A stretch of 64,000 nt of DNA from Salegentibacter tibetensis (GTDB lineage Bacteria; Bacteroidota; Bacteroidia; Flavobacteriales; Flavobacteriaceae): positions 1 through 64,000 of the forward strand of contig NZ_JAIQZA010000009.1 in assembly GCF_020164485.1 (NCBI RefSeq), given 5' to 3'. The position numbers and the translations under genes were made by a program. The notes under the pieces were generated by a model. It did no database searches and was not told where the DNA came from. It was given only the letters and a program-made list of their open reading frames with translations. Positions within the stretch are counted from its first letter, which is position 1, and every line of letters begins with the position of its first letter. This document shows, one piece after another, positions 8,296 to 16,910 of the stretch.

Positions 8296-10665
8296 TTATT
8301 CTTCATTTAATAATTGATCTAAGGCTGCAAGATCGGTTACTAAAACCTGTCGTGCTTTACTGCCTTCAAAAGGTCCAACTATTCCGGCAGCTTCTAATTG
8401 ATCTATAATCCTGCCGGCGCGATTGTAACCTAATTTTAGTTTACGTTGCAGCAAAGAAGCCGAGCCTTGTTGAGCAGTAACGATCACTTCGGCAGCTTCC
8501 CTAAAGAGTTTGTCTCTTTCGCTTACATCTATATCAACACCTGTGCCACTCTCATCTGCTTCATAAGCAGGAAGTTGGTGCGCCTCCGGGTAAGCCTTTT
8601 GCGAGCCAATGAATTCGGTTATTTTATCAACTTCCGGAGTATCTACAAAAGCACATTGTAAACGCCTTAATTCATTCCCCTGGGTGAAAAGCATATCACC
8701 ACGCCCAATAAGCTGATCGGCTCCCTGGCCATCTAAAATGGTCCTGGAATCTATTTTTGAAGTCACCCTAAAAGCAATCCTGGCGGGGAAGTTGGCTTTT
8801 ATAATTCCGGTAATTACGTTTACCGAAGGTCTTTGTGTAGCGATTATTAAATGAATTCCAATCGCACGGGCCAGCTGAGCCAAACGGGCAATTGGTGTTT
8901 CAACTTCTTTCCCCGCGGTCATTATTAAATCGGCAAATTCATCTACTACCAATACGATGTATGGAAGGAACTTGTGGCCGTCTTCAGGATTTAATTTTCT
9001 TGCTTTAAACTTAACGTTGTATTCTTTGATGTTACGAACCATTGCGTTTTTAAGCAGTTCATAACGATCATCCATTTCAATACATAGAGAATTTAATGTG
9101 TTTATTACTTTGGTATTATCTGTGATAATCGCATCGCCGGAATCCGGAAGTTTGGCGAGGTAATGTCTTTCAATTTTGTTGAAAAGCGTGAGTTCTACTT
9201 TTTTAGGATCTACCAACACAAATTTTACTTCTGCAGGATGCTTGCTGTAAAGTAGCGAGGTTAAAATAGCATTTAACCCAACCGATTTACCCTGTCCTGT
9301 TGCTCCGGCCATTAGCATATGAGGCATTTTTGCCAGGTCTACCACAAAAGTTTCGTTAGAAATGGTTTTCCCAAGCGCCATTGGTAATTCCATTTCTGCA
9401 TTCTGGAATTTTGGTGAAGCAATTACCGAACGCATAGAAACAATTGTCGCATTTTTATTGGGGACCTCAATACCGATCGTTCCTTTCCCCGGAATTGGCG
9501 CGATGATACGAATTCCCAAAGCAGAAAGGGAGAGCGCAATATCGTCTTCCAGATTTTTGATTTTAGAAATCCTTATCCCGGCTTCTGGTACAATTTCGTA
9601 TAGCGTTACCGTTGGGCCAACCGTAGCCTTTATTTGCGCGATCTCAATTTTATAGTTTTTTAGCGTATCTACAATACGGTTTTTATGCCCTTCGAGTTCT
9701 TCCTGGTCTACCGTAATGCCGCCGCCATATTCCTGAAGCAACTCCAGGGTTGGGAATTTATAGTTGCTTAGTTCTAAAGTAGGGTCAAATTCACCAAAAT
9801 CCTTAACGATCTTATTGCTGATCTTATTTTCATCCAGCTCTTCTTCTTGCGCAGTTTCTACTTCCATTTCTACCTCTTCGGGCTCAGCCGGTTTTGGTTT
9901 TGGAGCAGGGGCGGGGGATTCTTCCTTTGGAGGGGTGGTATCCAGTTTTATTTCTGCTGAAGATTTTTCCGCGGGTTTTTCAGTTTTTGGGATTGATTTT
10001 TCTTTCCATTCGGTTTCTTCCTCTGTAGCTGAAAATTCTTCCTTATTTGATTGAAATTCTTTATTGAGGCTGTCTTTTTTAGACTTTAGAAAACCTCCAA
10101 TTAATTCGGGGGTTAGCTTTAGTCTTAAGGTTAAATAGGCAATAAACAGGAAAAACATCAATAATATTGTTCCGAAGAAACCTAAATAGTCATGAAGAAA
10201 ATCGTTCATTTCATAGCCAATTCTTCCGCCTAAAAGAGGATTTTCAGCAGCAAAAAATCCGAAGAAAATAGCCAGCCAAAGCATCATTAAAATTCCCCAA
10301 AACCAGGATTCCCTGAGTTTGGTAGATTTTACGCCAAGAAAAAGGTGAAATCCGCTATAGCTTACTAAAATTGAAAAGATAAAAGCGGCAAGGCCAAAAC
10401 CTTTATACATAAAAAAGTCGCTTACAGAAGCGCCAAATTTACTCAACCAGTTTTTGGTTTCTATTTCACGGTTTGAGAACTCTCCAAGCGTACTTTGATC
10501 TGCCTGCCAGTTGAATAAAAAAGAGATAAACGCAACGCTTAAAGCCAGGCCGAATAACATTAAAAAACTACCTAAAACTACCTTTTGTTGCCGGTTAAGT
10601 TTAAAGGAAAATTTTGTAGACTTTTTCCCGGTGCTTGTTTTAGTCCTGGTTTTCTTTTTGGCCAT
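8296..10665 (-). CDS. ftsK: FtsK/SpoIIIE DNA translocase
   Basis: This couples chromosome segregation to cell division. Counting from an upstream in-frame ATG at 10698, four N-terminal TM helices lie at about 42-62, 100-122, 132-152 and 172-192. A Pro/Glu/Lys-rich linker spans about 210-300. The motor has Walker A GATGQGKS (465-472) and Walker B VLVVDEFAD (582-590). The C-terminal winged-helix gamma domain (SLLQRKLKLGYNRAGRIIDQ) reads KOPS-like sites. I start the gene at the ATG at 10665 (MAKKKTRTK) because the upstream extension MYFCSKSYLSF is not family-like. It heads the run with lolA, lptF/G and ribB. Confidence 0.95.
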   Translation of the reverse strand: MAKKKTRTKTSTGKKSTKFSFKLNRQQKVVLGSFLMLFGLALSVAFISFLFNWQADQSTLGEFSNREIETKNWLSKFGASVSDFFMYKGFGLAAFIFSILVSYSGFHLFLGVKSTKLRESWFWGILMMLWLAIFFGFFAAENPLLGGRIGYEMNDFLHDYLGFFGTILLMFFLFIAYLTLRLKLTPELIGGFLKSKKDSLNKEFQSNKEEFSATEEETEWKEKSIPKTEKPAEKSSAEIKLDTTPPKEESPAPAPKPKPAEPEEVEMEVETAQEEELDENKISNKIVKDFGEFDPTLELSNYKFPTLELLQEYGGGITVDQEELEGHKNRIVDTLKNYKIEIAQIKATVGPTVTLYEIVPEAGIRISKIKNLEDDIALSLSALGIRIIAPIPGKGTIGIEVPNKNATIVSMRSVIASPKFQNAEMELPMALGKTISNETFVVDLAKMPHMLMAGATGQGKSVGLNAILTSLLYSKHPAEVKFVLVDPKKVELTLFNKIERHYLAKLPDSGDAIITDNTKVINTLNSLCIEMDDRYELLKNAMVRNIKEYNVKFKARKLNPEDGHKFLPYIVLVVDEFADLIMTAGKEVETPIARLAQLARAIGIHLIIATQRPSVNVITGIIKANFPARIAFRVTSKIDSRTILDGQGADQLIGRGDMLFTQGNELRRLQCAFVDTPEVDKITEFIGSQKAYPEAHQLPAYEADESGTGVDIDVSERDKLFREAAEVIVTAQQGSASLLQRKLKLGYNRAGRIIDQLEAAGIVGPFEGSKARQVLVTDLAALDQLLNEE

Positions 10666-10687
10666 AAATGATAAGTAGGATTTTGAG

Positions 10688-10695
10688 CAAAAATA
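10688..10695 (-). promoter_or_regulatory. Possible -7 box for ftsK
   Basis: On the minus strand the bases read TATTTTTG, a TAnnTTTG match 22 bases before the chosen ftsK ATG, which also supports that start over the upstream ATG at 10698. No -33 element is obvious, so this is only suggestive. Confidence 0.3.
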
Positions 10696-10853
10696 CAAAT
10701 TAGCCCCTTCTAATATAAAGAAATTTGATTTCAGTTTAGCGGGCGCTTTTTCGTATGCTTAAACGTTCAAATCTAAGCATTTATTTTTTGAGAAATAAAC
10801 CGGAAAAACAATCAACATTTAAAAGCCTTAGTTTCTGAAAGCTATGCTATATA

Positions 10854-11222
10854 TTATTTTAAAAAAATATAAGGGAAGTAAATAAACGCACCAATAATAA
10901 TAGCGGTTAATGCTGCAATGAATACTGCGCCGGCGGCAATATCTTTAATATGTCCAATCTTATTATGAAAATCTGGGTGTACAAAATCTGCCATCGCTTC
11001 CAGCCCTGAATTTAAACCTTCGGCAGTCATTATAAGGCCTATCGCTAAAAACTGAAACATCCATTCTGTTCTCGTGATTTCAAAGAAATACCCGGCAATA
11101 CACATAATTATGGCAAGGATAAATTGAACCTGGATGCTCTGCTCGTGTTTTAATAATAACCAGGCACCTTTAATGGCATAGCCGCTTCCTTTAATTCTTT
11201 TGACGAGGAAACTTTCCTGCAT
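10854..11222 (-). CDS. dgkA: Diacylglycerol/undecaprenol kinase family membrane protein
   Basis: A 122-residue protein with three TM helices. It has the family motifs ALIMTAEGLNSGLEAMAD-like (here GLIMTAEGLNSGLEAMADF) and HIKDIAAGAVFIAAL, which bind MgATP and the lipid hydroxyl. It phosphorylates diacylglycerol or undecaprenol at the inner membrane; Gram-positive-like members of this length prefer undecaprenol, so the substrate is open. Its ATG overlaps the tpx stop by one base (TAATG), which suggests translational coupling. Confidence 0.92.
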   Translation of the reverse strand: MQESFLVKRIKGSGYAIKGAWLLLKHEQSIQVQFILAIIMCIAGYFFEITRTEWMFQFLAIGLIMTAEGLNSGLEAMADFVHPDFHNKIGHIKDIAAGAVFIAALTAIIIGAFIYFPYIFLK

Positions 11223-11722
11223 TATAAAAGGGTTTTTAGTGCGGCAAGATAATCTGGTTCGTCATCTATCTCAGAGACTTGTTGGCTGTGAACAACGTTT
11301 CCGTTTTCATCTAACACAATAACTACCCGGGAAAGTAATGCCTCAAAAGCACCATCCATAATTTCCAGGCCGTAATCTTTTCCGAAATTTCTATCTTTAA
11401 AATCCGAAAGGTTGGTGACGTTTTTCAAACCTTCATCGTTTACGAAACGTTTTTGTGCAAATGGTAAATCACGGGAAATACAAAGTACAACCGTGTTATC
11501 AAGTTCAGTAGCACGTTCGTTGAATTTTCTTACTGAAGTTGCACAAACACCGGTGTCTATGCTTGGAAAAATATTAAGGATCACGCGTTTTCCTTTAAAA
11601 TCGTTCAAAGTTGCGGTACTAAGATCTGATTTGATGAGTGCAAAATGTGGTGCTCTCTCTCCTTTTTCAGGAAGGCTGCCATAGGTGTTAATTTTTTCAC
11701 CTTTTAATGTTATCTGCGACAT
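11222..11722 (-). CDS. tpx: Thiol peroxidase (Tpx, atypical 2-Cys peroxiredoxin)
   Basis: A 166-residue peroxiredoxin that reduces H2O2 and lipid peroxides with thioredoxin. The peroxidatic cysteine is in FPSIDTGVCATSVRKF and the resolving cysteine in VVLCISRDLPFAQKRF, the arrangement of the Tpx subfamily. Length and motifs are normal. It is co-directional and overlapping with dgkA. A separate thioredoxin-peroxiredoxin operon lies just upstream, making this a local peroxide-defence region. Confidence 0.96.
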   Translation of the reverse strand: MSQITLKGEKINTYGSLPEKGERAPHFALIKSDLSTATLNDFKGKRVILNIFPSIDTGVCATSVRKFNERATELDNTVVLCISRDLPFAQKRFVNDEGLKNVTNLSDFKDRNFGKDYGLEIMDGAFEALLSRVVIVLDENGNVVHSQQVSEIDDEPDYLAALKTLL

Positions 11723-11790
11723 GGATGTTACTATTATATTGGATTGCTAAATTTAGAACATCTCTTTTAGGGATTTACTAAAATTATCAT

Positions 11791-11827
11791 AAAAACAAAG
11801 GACTGCCTTAATGTAAGACAGCCCTTT
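11791..11827 (-). terminator. Rho-independent terminator of the peroxiredoxin-thioredoxin operon
   Basis: Bases 11797-11809 and 11815-11827 pair over 13 positions with a 5-nt loop. The two imperfect positions are G-U pairs on the minus-strand transcript, and an A-run at 11791-11795 gives the U-tract on that strand. It lies just past the stop of the DUF6952-like gene, fixing the end of that operon and separating it from tpx. Confidence 0.8.
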
Positions 11828-11852
11828 ATAGATAATATTCAAACCGCGATTT

Positions 11853-12101
11853 CTATCGGTCTATAGAACCAACTACTTTTTGCATAAAGTTGTTGCAGGC
11901 ATCTTTTTCTGGAGTTCCTCCATCAATTGAATGCTTAACTTCTACAGCACCGCATAAGTTCGAAATCAATTCGCCTATCACATCCATTTCCTCGTCTTTT
12001 ACTGAACGGTGTTCAGTGTAGCTTTCGAGTACTTCTATGGTATGTTCCAGTTTTTGAACTTCGTTCTCGCGTGCTAAATGTTTAATTACTGGTAACTTCA
12101 T
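11853..12101 (-). CDS. DUF6952-like small protein linked to thioredoxin
   Basis: An acidic, soluble 82-residue protein with no signal peptide, mostly helical by eye, with two cysteines (ISNLCGAV and KDACNNF). It resembles the small DUF6952 proteins that follow thioredoxin genes in Flavobacteriia; the name is from memory. It overlaps the upstream thioredoxin gene by 20 bases and is followed by a terminator, so it is the last gene of a peroxiredoxin-thioredoxin operon. A redox role is inferred from context only. Confidence 0.8.
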   Translation of the reverse strand: MKLPVIKHLARENEVQKLEHTIEVLESYTEHRSVKDEEMDVIGELISNLCGAVEVKHSIDGGTPEKDACNNFMQKVVGSIDR

Positions 12102-12396
12102 TTACTAGGTCTTTTAGAGGTTCAAATTTGTTAGTTTGTACCTGGTTAACGAGACTTCCGTTTTTGAAAGTGGCAAAAGTTGGTAGATTATCTACCTTAG
12201 CCAGTTTTCTGGATTCTGGATATTTCTCGGCATCTACCAACAAGAACGTAGCGTTCTCATTTTCTGAAGCCAATTTTTTGAATTTAGGCTTCATTAATCG
12301 GCAGTTACCACACCATCCGGCCATATACTGTACCACAACGGTTTCGTTTTCTGAAACTATCTCGTTTAAATTATCATGTTCTAATTCTTTTATCAT
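12082..12396 (-). CDS. Thioredoxin-family protein with WCGNC active site
   Basis: A 104-residue, single-domain cytosolic thioredoxin-fold protein. The active site is GWCGNCRLMKPKF, with Asn where classical thioredoxin has Pro, which is expected to alter redox potential. The cis-proline loop is present (DNLPTFATFKNG). It lies 22 bases after the peroxiredoxin gene and overlaps the following small gene by 20 bases. Context suggests that it recycles the peroxiredoxin encoded next to it. Confidence 0.92.
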   Translation of the reverse strand: MIKELEHDNLNEIVSENETVVVQYMAGWCGNCRLMKPKFKKLASENENATFLLVDAEKYPESRKLAKVDNLPTFATFKNGSLVNQVQTNKFEPLKDLVNEVTSN

Positions 12397-12418
12397 AACA
12401 ATCTCTTTCCCTTTTTTC

Positions 12419-13057
12419 TTAGTTTAAGCTTAGGTAAGAAGCAACTCCGTCTCTATCGGCGTTCATTGCATCTTTACCTTCTTCCCAGTTTGCAGGACAA
12501 ACCTCACCTTTTTCCTGTACGTGAGTGTAAGCATCTACAAGTCTTAAGAATTCAGCTACGTTTCTACCTAGTGGCATATCATTTACCCCTTCGTGGAAGA
12601 TTTTTCCATCTTCATCAATAAGGTAAGTTGCACGGTAAGTTACGTTGTCTCCTTCTAAAGTAACATCTCCGGTTTCTTCATCATAAGATTCTCCGGTAAT
12701 GTCTAAAATTCCAAGACGGGAGCTTAGGTTTCTGTTGGAATCTGCAAGAATTGGGTATTTAATTCCTTCAATTCCTCCGTTATCTTTTGGAGTACTTAAC
12801 CAGGCGAAATGTACTTCTGGAGTGTCGCAAGAAGCTCCAACAACCATTACATTTCTTTTTTCAAATTCTTCTGCTGCTTTTTGGAAAGCGTGTAATTCTG
12901 TGGGGCAAACAAAGGTGAAATCTTTTGGGTACCAGAATAACAGTACTTTTTTCTTGTTCTTCTGAGCTTCTTCCAAAATATTTAGTTGAAAGGTATCACC
13001 CATTTCATCCATTGCATTTACACTTAAATTCGGGAATTTTTTTCCTACTAATGACAT
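12419..13057 (-). CDS. AhpC/Prx1-type 2-Cys peroxiredoxin
   Basis: A 212-residue typical 2-Cys peroxiredoxin. The peroxidatic Cys is in YPKDFTFVCPTELHAF and the resolving Cys in GEVCPANWEEGKDAM near residue 187. The GGxG region involved in sensitivity to overoxidation reads NGGIEG. It reduces hydrogen peroxide and organic peroxides in the cytosol. It is first in an operon with thioredoxin and the DUF6952-like gene. A minus-strand TAAATTTG box at 13105-13112, about 50 bases before the start, may be its -7 promoter element. Confidence 0.95.
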   Translation of the reverse strand: MSLVGKKFPNLSVNAMDEMGDTFQLNILEEAQKNKKKVLLFWYPKDFTFVCPTELHAFQKAAEEFEKRNVMVVGASCDTPEVHFAWLSTPKDNGGIEGIKYPILADSNRNLSSRLGILDITGESYDEETGDVTLEGDNVTYRATYLIDEDGKIFHEGVNDMPLGRNVAEFLRLVDAYTHVQEKGEVCPANWEEGKDAMNADRDGVASYLSLN

Positions 13058-13244
13058 ATTAATTCTGTTTTTTTATCTGTTTAACTTTAATTGTAATTCG
13101 TTTGCAAATTTAGGGAAAGATCCCGATGATAAAAGTTATTGAAATTTTAAAATACTATGCAATGATAGTTTTTGATTATAACTCACTCCAAAACAAATAG
13201 AAATCCCTTATTTGACAATTGTATGCCTTGCCAATGTTGAATTT

Positions 13245-14732
13245 TTATGCCGTTTGAGCTTTTGAAGACCGACTTAATTCTTTGATTTTTATGCCTAAAG
13301 CAGCAAAAAGCAAGGTCATAAAAGGACTCAAATAGTTGAAGAAAGCATAACCGGCGTAGCTAAGGGTAGGAACACCTAATACACCACTATGATATGCCCC
13401 GCAAGTATTCCAGGGAACTAATACCGAAGTCACCGTTCCCGAATCTTCCAGGGTACGACTCAAATTTTCGGGCGCGAGACCCTTGTCGCGATAAGCTTTT
13501 GCAAACATTTTTCCGGGAACCACAATGGCTAAATACTGGTCTGAAGCGGTTGCGTTTAAAGCCAAACAGCTAAAAACTGTACTGGCAAACAAGCCAAAAG
13601 TGGTATGAAACAGATTTAATAAAGCTTTACTAATTTTAGCTAAAGCACCAATGGCCTCCATAATTCCACCAAAAACCATGGCGCAAATAATTAACCAGAT
13701 CGTGCCCAACATTCCGGCCATTCCTCCAGAAGAAAATAGATCATTTAAATTCTCGCTATCGGTTTCCACAGCAGTGTCCACTGTAATGGCCTGCATCACG
13801 CCACGGTAACCGCTAATAAAATCGAGATTGCTGGTTCCTGCAATTTGCGCTACAATTCCCGGTTGAAAGATCAAAGCTGCAGCTGCTCCTAAGAGCGTAC
13901 CCAGCAGTAAAGCGATTAAGGGAGACGTTTTTTTAATAATTAAGACGATCACAATAATTGGCACCAGGAACAACCAGGGCGTAATTCTGAAAGAATTTTC
14001 TATAGAGGCAAGAATAGCTGAAGTATCTGTAGTCCCTGAAGTATCTAAATTAAGTCCGATGATCACGAAAATAATAAGCGTTATGGTAATTGTAGGAACC
14101 GTTGTAAGCGTCATATACCGAATATGAGTAAAAAGGTCGGTCCCTGCCATAGCGGGTGCAAGGTTGGTGGTATCGCTTAAAGGAGATAATTTATCCCCAA
14201 AATAAGCTCCTGAAAGTATGGCGCCGGCCGTCATCCCTACTGAAATTCCTAAAGCTTCGGCAATTCCTATCAATGCAATACCCACAGTTGCTGAAGTTGT
14301 CCAGCTACTTCCGGTTGCTACCGAAATTACCGCACAAATAATAACGCAGGCTGCCAGGAAAATTGTAGGATTTAAAATTTGTAATCCGTAGTAGATCATT
14401 GTGGGGATTATGCCAGAAATAAGCCAGGTTCCTGCCAAAGCACCAACCATTAACAAAATGAGAATAGCCCCGGCCGTACTTTGAATGTTTCCGGCTACTT
14501 CATCAATCATTTTGTCGTACTCCACATTATGGAAATACCCTACAATAGCAGCAACAGCGCCACCAAGTAATAATACAAACTGATTGGAACCACTTAAAGA
14601 GTCATCTCCAAAAACAAAAACATTAAAGGCCAGCATGGCAATTAGCGCAAAAACAGGAATTAATGCAGGCCAAATACCAAGTTCTTTATTCGTTGGAATT
14701 TGTTCAGTTTGGGACGGGTTTTGGTTTTCCAT
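13245..14732 (-). CDS. nhaC: Na+/H+ antiporter, NhaC family
   Basis: A 495-residue inner-membrane protein with about 11-12 hydrophobic helices. NhaC signatures include SVATGSSWTTSATVGIAL, GAYFGDKLSPLSDTTNLAPA and, near the C-terminus, TVTSVLVPWNTCGAYHSG. It exports Na+ in exchange for protons, which fits a marine or halotolerant lifestyle. It is transcribed alone; the 187-base gap to the peroxiredoxin gene has no clear terminator. Family certain. Confidence 0.93.
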   Translation of the reverse strand: MENQNPSQTEQIPTNKELGIWPALIPVFALIAMLAFNVFVFGDDSLSGSNQFVLLLGGAVAAIVGYFHNVEYDKMIDEVAGNIQSTAGAILILLMVGALAGTWLISGIIPTMIYYGLQILNPTIFLAACVIICAVISVATGSSWTTSATVGIALIGIAEALGISVGMTAGAILSGAYFGDKLSPLSDTTNLAPAMAGTDLFTHIRYMTLTTVPTITITLIIFVIIGLNLDTSGTTDTSAILASIENSFRITPWLFLVPIIVIVLIIKKTSPLIALLLGTLLGAAAALIFQPGIVAQIAGTSNLDFISGYRGVMQAITVDTAVETDSENLNDLFSSGGMAGMLGTIWLIICAMVFGGIMEAIGALAKISKALLNLFHTTFGLFASTVFSCLALNATASDQYLAIVVPGKMFAKAYRDKGLAPENLSRTLEDSGTVTSVLVPWNTCGAYHSGVLGVPTLSYAGYAFFNYLSPFMTLLFAALGIKIKELSRSSKAQTA

Positions 14733-14869
14733 TCAGGCTTGAAGTATATATAGAAAATCCTTCTAAAAAGGTTTTCGGTTGAATTTATTTTAATCAGATT
14801 TTTATTTTCGCCTGTAATTTTACGATTTTACACGAAAATGAGCAAGTTTTCTAGAAAACTATAAATTGA

Positions 14870-15448
14870 TTAAAATCTGTAACCAACCCCCAATTGCACC
14901 CCAAATGTGGTAAGTTTCTGATGGAAATTTTTCTCTTCAAACGGAATTACCGCATATCTCCTGAAATTTGGGTTTACATAAAAATTAAAATTATTATATG
15001 AATATTGGGCACCTAACCCAAAACCAACCCCAATACCGGCCTGGGGATCTATAGATTCACTTTCTGAAGCTTGAAAATCCATCACCGGGCCTCCATTTAC
15101 AAAGAAATAATCTAAGAAAGTATAATTGGCAAAAATAGGAATAGAAGTGGTTTGTAACTCTTCCGAGCGGGTGGTTTGTTCAGGCATAGGCGCTGAAGTA
15201 AGCATTACATCCCCTCGCCAGTAATTGAGCCCGGTTTCCAGGGCTAGATTATCGGTTACCTCAAGCAAATATCGAAACCCAAATTCGTAAGAGTTTTCAA
15301 TTTCAACACTCCCGGCACCATCAAGGTTTTCGCTTCTCAATAAATCGCTGTTAGTAAATCCGTAATACAGCCGAACTTCATTTTGAATTTGGGAAAAAGC
15401 GCTGAGGCTGAAAAATGTAATAAATATAGAGAGTAGTAGTTTTTTCAA
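14870..15448 (-). CDS. Outer-membrane beta-barrel protein
   Basis: A 192-residue protein with a Sec signal peptide (KKLLLSIFITFFSLSAFS) followed by alternating amphipathic strands such as YEFGFRYLLEVTD, LALETGLNYWRGD, TTSIPIFANYTFLDYFF and the final LTTFGVQLGVGYRF, which ends in Phe as outer-membrane barrels do. It looks like an eight-stranded OmpX/OmpW-size barrel of the OMP_b-brl type. Function unknown. It is monocistronic, between nhaC and the trans-sulfuration gene. Confidence 0.85.
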   Translation of the reverse strand: MKKLLLSIFITFFSLSAFSQIQNEVRLYYGFTNSDLLRSENLDGAGSVEIENSYEFGFRYLLEVTDNLALETGLNYWRGDVMLTSAPMPEQTTRSEELQTTSIPIFANYTFLDYFFVNGGPVMDFQASESESIDPQAGIGVGFGLGAQYSYNNFNFYVNPNFRRYAVIPFEEKNFHQKLTTFGVQLGVGYRF

Positions 15449-15537
15449 AATTATATTTTTTGTGAATATACAAAAAAGTAAAAGTCCGAAAATATCTTCG
15501 CTCTATAACGATTTTATATTTCGGACATTCTTTTTTT

Positions 15538-16752
15538 TTAAACCATCTCCTTGTTTAAAATCCCGACTTCCTTCATACAGGATTTCATCATTTTATAAGT
15601 CCGTTTTATATCGTTGTCCAAACCGATAGAAAAACGGATCAAGCCATTGCTTAGTCCCATTTCTTCCTGCTCTTCAATGGGAATTTCAGAAGAAGTAGAG
15701 CTTCCGGGAGCGCTAAAGAGTGTTTTATAGAAGCCCAGACTTACCGCCAGGTAGCCCAGGTTTTTCTCCTGCATCAATTCCATTAATGCATTGGCTTTAT
15801 CAAGACTGCCTACATCTACGGTCAACAAACCACCAAAACCGTAATCTTCATTCATCCTCTTCTTAAAGGTTTCGTGGCCGGGATGATTTTTTAATCCGGG
15901 ATAAACCGTTCTCAAGCCGTCTTCCTGAAATTTTTCAGCTAAAAACATCGCGTTATGGCTGTGCTGTTTAATTCTTATATGAAGGGTTCTTAAATTCTTT
16001 AAAACCGAAGCCGCCCGCATACTGTCCATCGTAGGTCCCAGCAGCATATTGGCGCCATCGTTAACGCTGCGAAGCGCATTGATGAAATCCTGGCTTCCGC
16101 AGGTAACGCCACCAACGGTATCGCTGCTGCCATTGATGAATTTGGTTAAACTATGAATTACAACATCGGCTCCTAATTCCTTCGGACTAATAGAAAGTGG
16201 GGAAAATGTATTGTCTACCACAAAAGTTAGCTGGTGTTTTTTTGCGGTTTTAGCCAAAGCTTCAATATCGGCCACTTCCAGCAGGGGATTACTTACCGTC
16301 TCGCAATAAAGTACTTTAGTGTCTTTGGTAATCGCAGCTTCAACACTTTCAAGATTAGTAATATCTACAAAAGAAGTTTGAATGTTGAACTTCGGAATAA
16401 AATTCTTCATAAATGCGTAGGTTCCGCCGTAAACTGTGCGGCTGGAAACGATATGATCGCCGGCCTGGCATAACTGAAGTAGGGTAGAGGTGATAGCGCC
16501 CATTCCGCTGGCAGCTACGTTTGCTGTTTCGGTACCTTCCATCGCTGCAAGGGCTTCGCCCAAATATAAATTTGAAGGGGAAGAATGCCTGGAATAAAGG
16601 TAGCAACCTTCTGAATTTCCTTCAAAAGTATCGAACATGGTTTTCGCTGAAAGAAATGTATAAGTAGAGGAATCGGATATTGAAGGATTAACGCCTCCAA
16701 ATTCGCCAAAATATTGAAGGTCCTGAATATTATCTGCGGGTTTGTATTTCAT
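15538..16752 (-). CDS. PLP-dependent trans-sulfuration enzyme (methionine gamma-lyase/cystathionine-type)
   Basis: A 404-residue Cys/Met-metabolism PLP enzyme. The PLP lysine is in VIHSLTKFINGSSDTVGG, cofactor stacking and binding residues in AASGMGAITSTLL and VDNTFSPL, and the substrate-contact region in LYSRHSSPSNLYLGEALAAME. Members cleave or form C-S bonds; the lack of an adjacent homoserine acetyltransferase and a divergent Lrp-type regulator suggest a catabolic lyase, but reaction type cannot be read from sequence. It is divergent from the Lrp gene across a shared 158-base control region. Confidence 0.9.
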   Translation of the reverse strand: MKYKPADNIQDLQYFGEFGGVNPSISDSSTYTFLSAKTMFDTFEGNSEGCYLYSRHSSPSNLYLGEALAAMEGTETANVAASGMGAITSTLLQLCQAGDHIVSSRTVYGGTYAFMKNFIPKFNIQTSFVDITNLESVEAAITKDTKVLYCETVSNPLLEVADIEALAKTAKKHQLTFVVDNTFSPLSISPKELGADVVIHSLTKFINGSSDTVGGVTCGSQDFINALRSVNDGANMLLGPTMDSMRAASVLKNLRTLHIRIKQHSHNAMFLAEKFQEDGLRTVYPGLKNHPGHETFKKRMNEDYGFGGLLTVDVGSLDKANALMELMQEKNLGYLAVSLGFYKTLFSAPGSSTSSEIPIEEQEEMGLSNGLIRFSIGLDNDIKRTYKMMKSCMKEVGILNKEMV

Positions 16753-16829
16753 TATTATTTAATTAGTCGTTTATCCAAAATAAAGGTATAGCTGAATAAA
16801 AATCAACAGTAAATTATAAATTCAGTAAA

Positions 16830-16861
16830 TAAATCTATATAAATCGTATTTAATAGATTTA
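16830..16861. promoter_or_regulatory. Inverted repeat in the lrp/trans-sulfuration divergent region, candidate Lrp operator
   Basis: TAAATCTAT (16830-16838) and ATAGATTTA (16853-16861) form a perfect 9-bp inverted repeat with a 14-base AT-rich centre. It lies about 80 bases before the trans-sulfuration start and 50 before the regulator start. Lrp/AsnC regulators usually sit divergent to a target and bind such AT-rich dyads. Confidence 0.5.
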
Positions 16862-16910
16862 GAATCATTAAATGCTTAAATTTAAAATTCAGCATAGAAA
16901 AATTTTCATT

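Noticed and set aside
9764-10054. Plus-strand frame of 96 codons, Ser/Gly-rich, inside ftsK
   Set aside because: It is the complement of the Pro/Glu/Lys-rich linker of FtsK; low-complexity shadow.
10666-10698. Upstream ATG for ftsK (MYFCSKSYLSF)
   Set aside because: A TAnnTTTG box overlaps this stretch and relatives begin with a basic MAKKK-type start.
16753-16871. SAM riboswitch before the trans-sulfuration gene
   Set aside because: The leader is AT-rich and lacks conserved GC-rich helices; the dyad fits a protein-binding site better.
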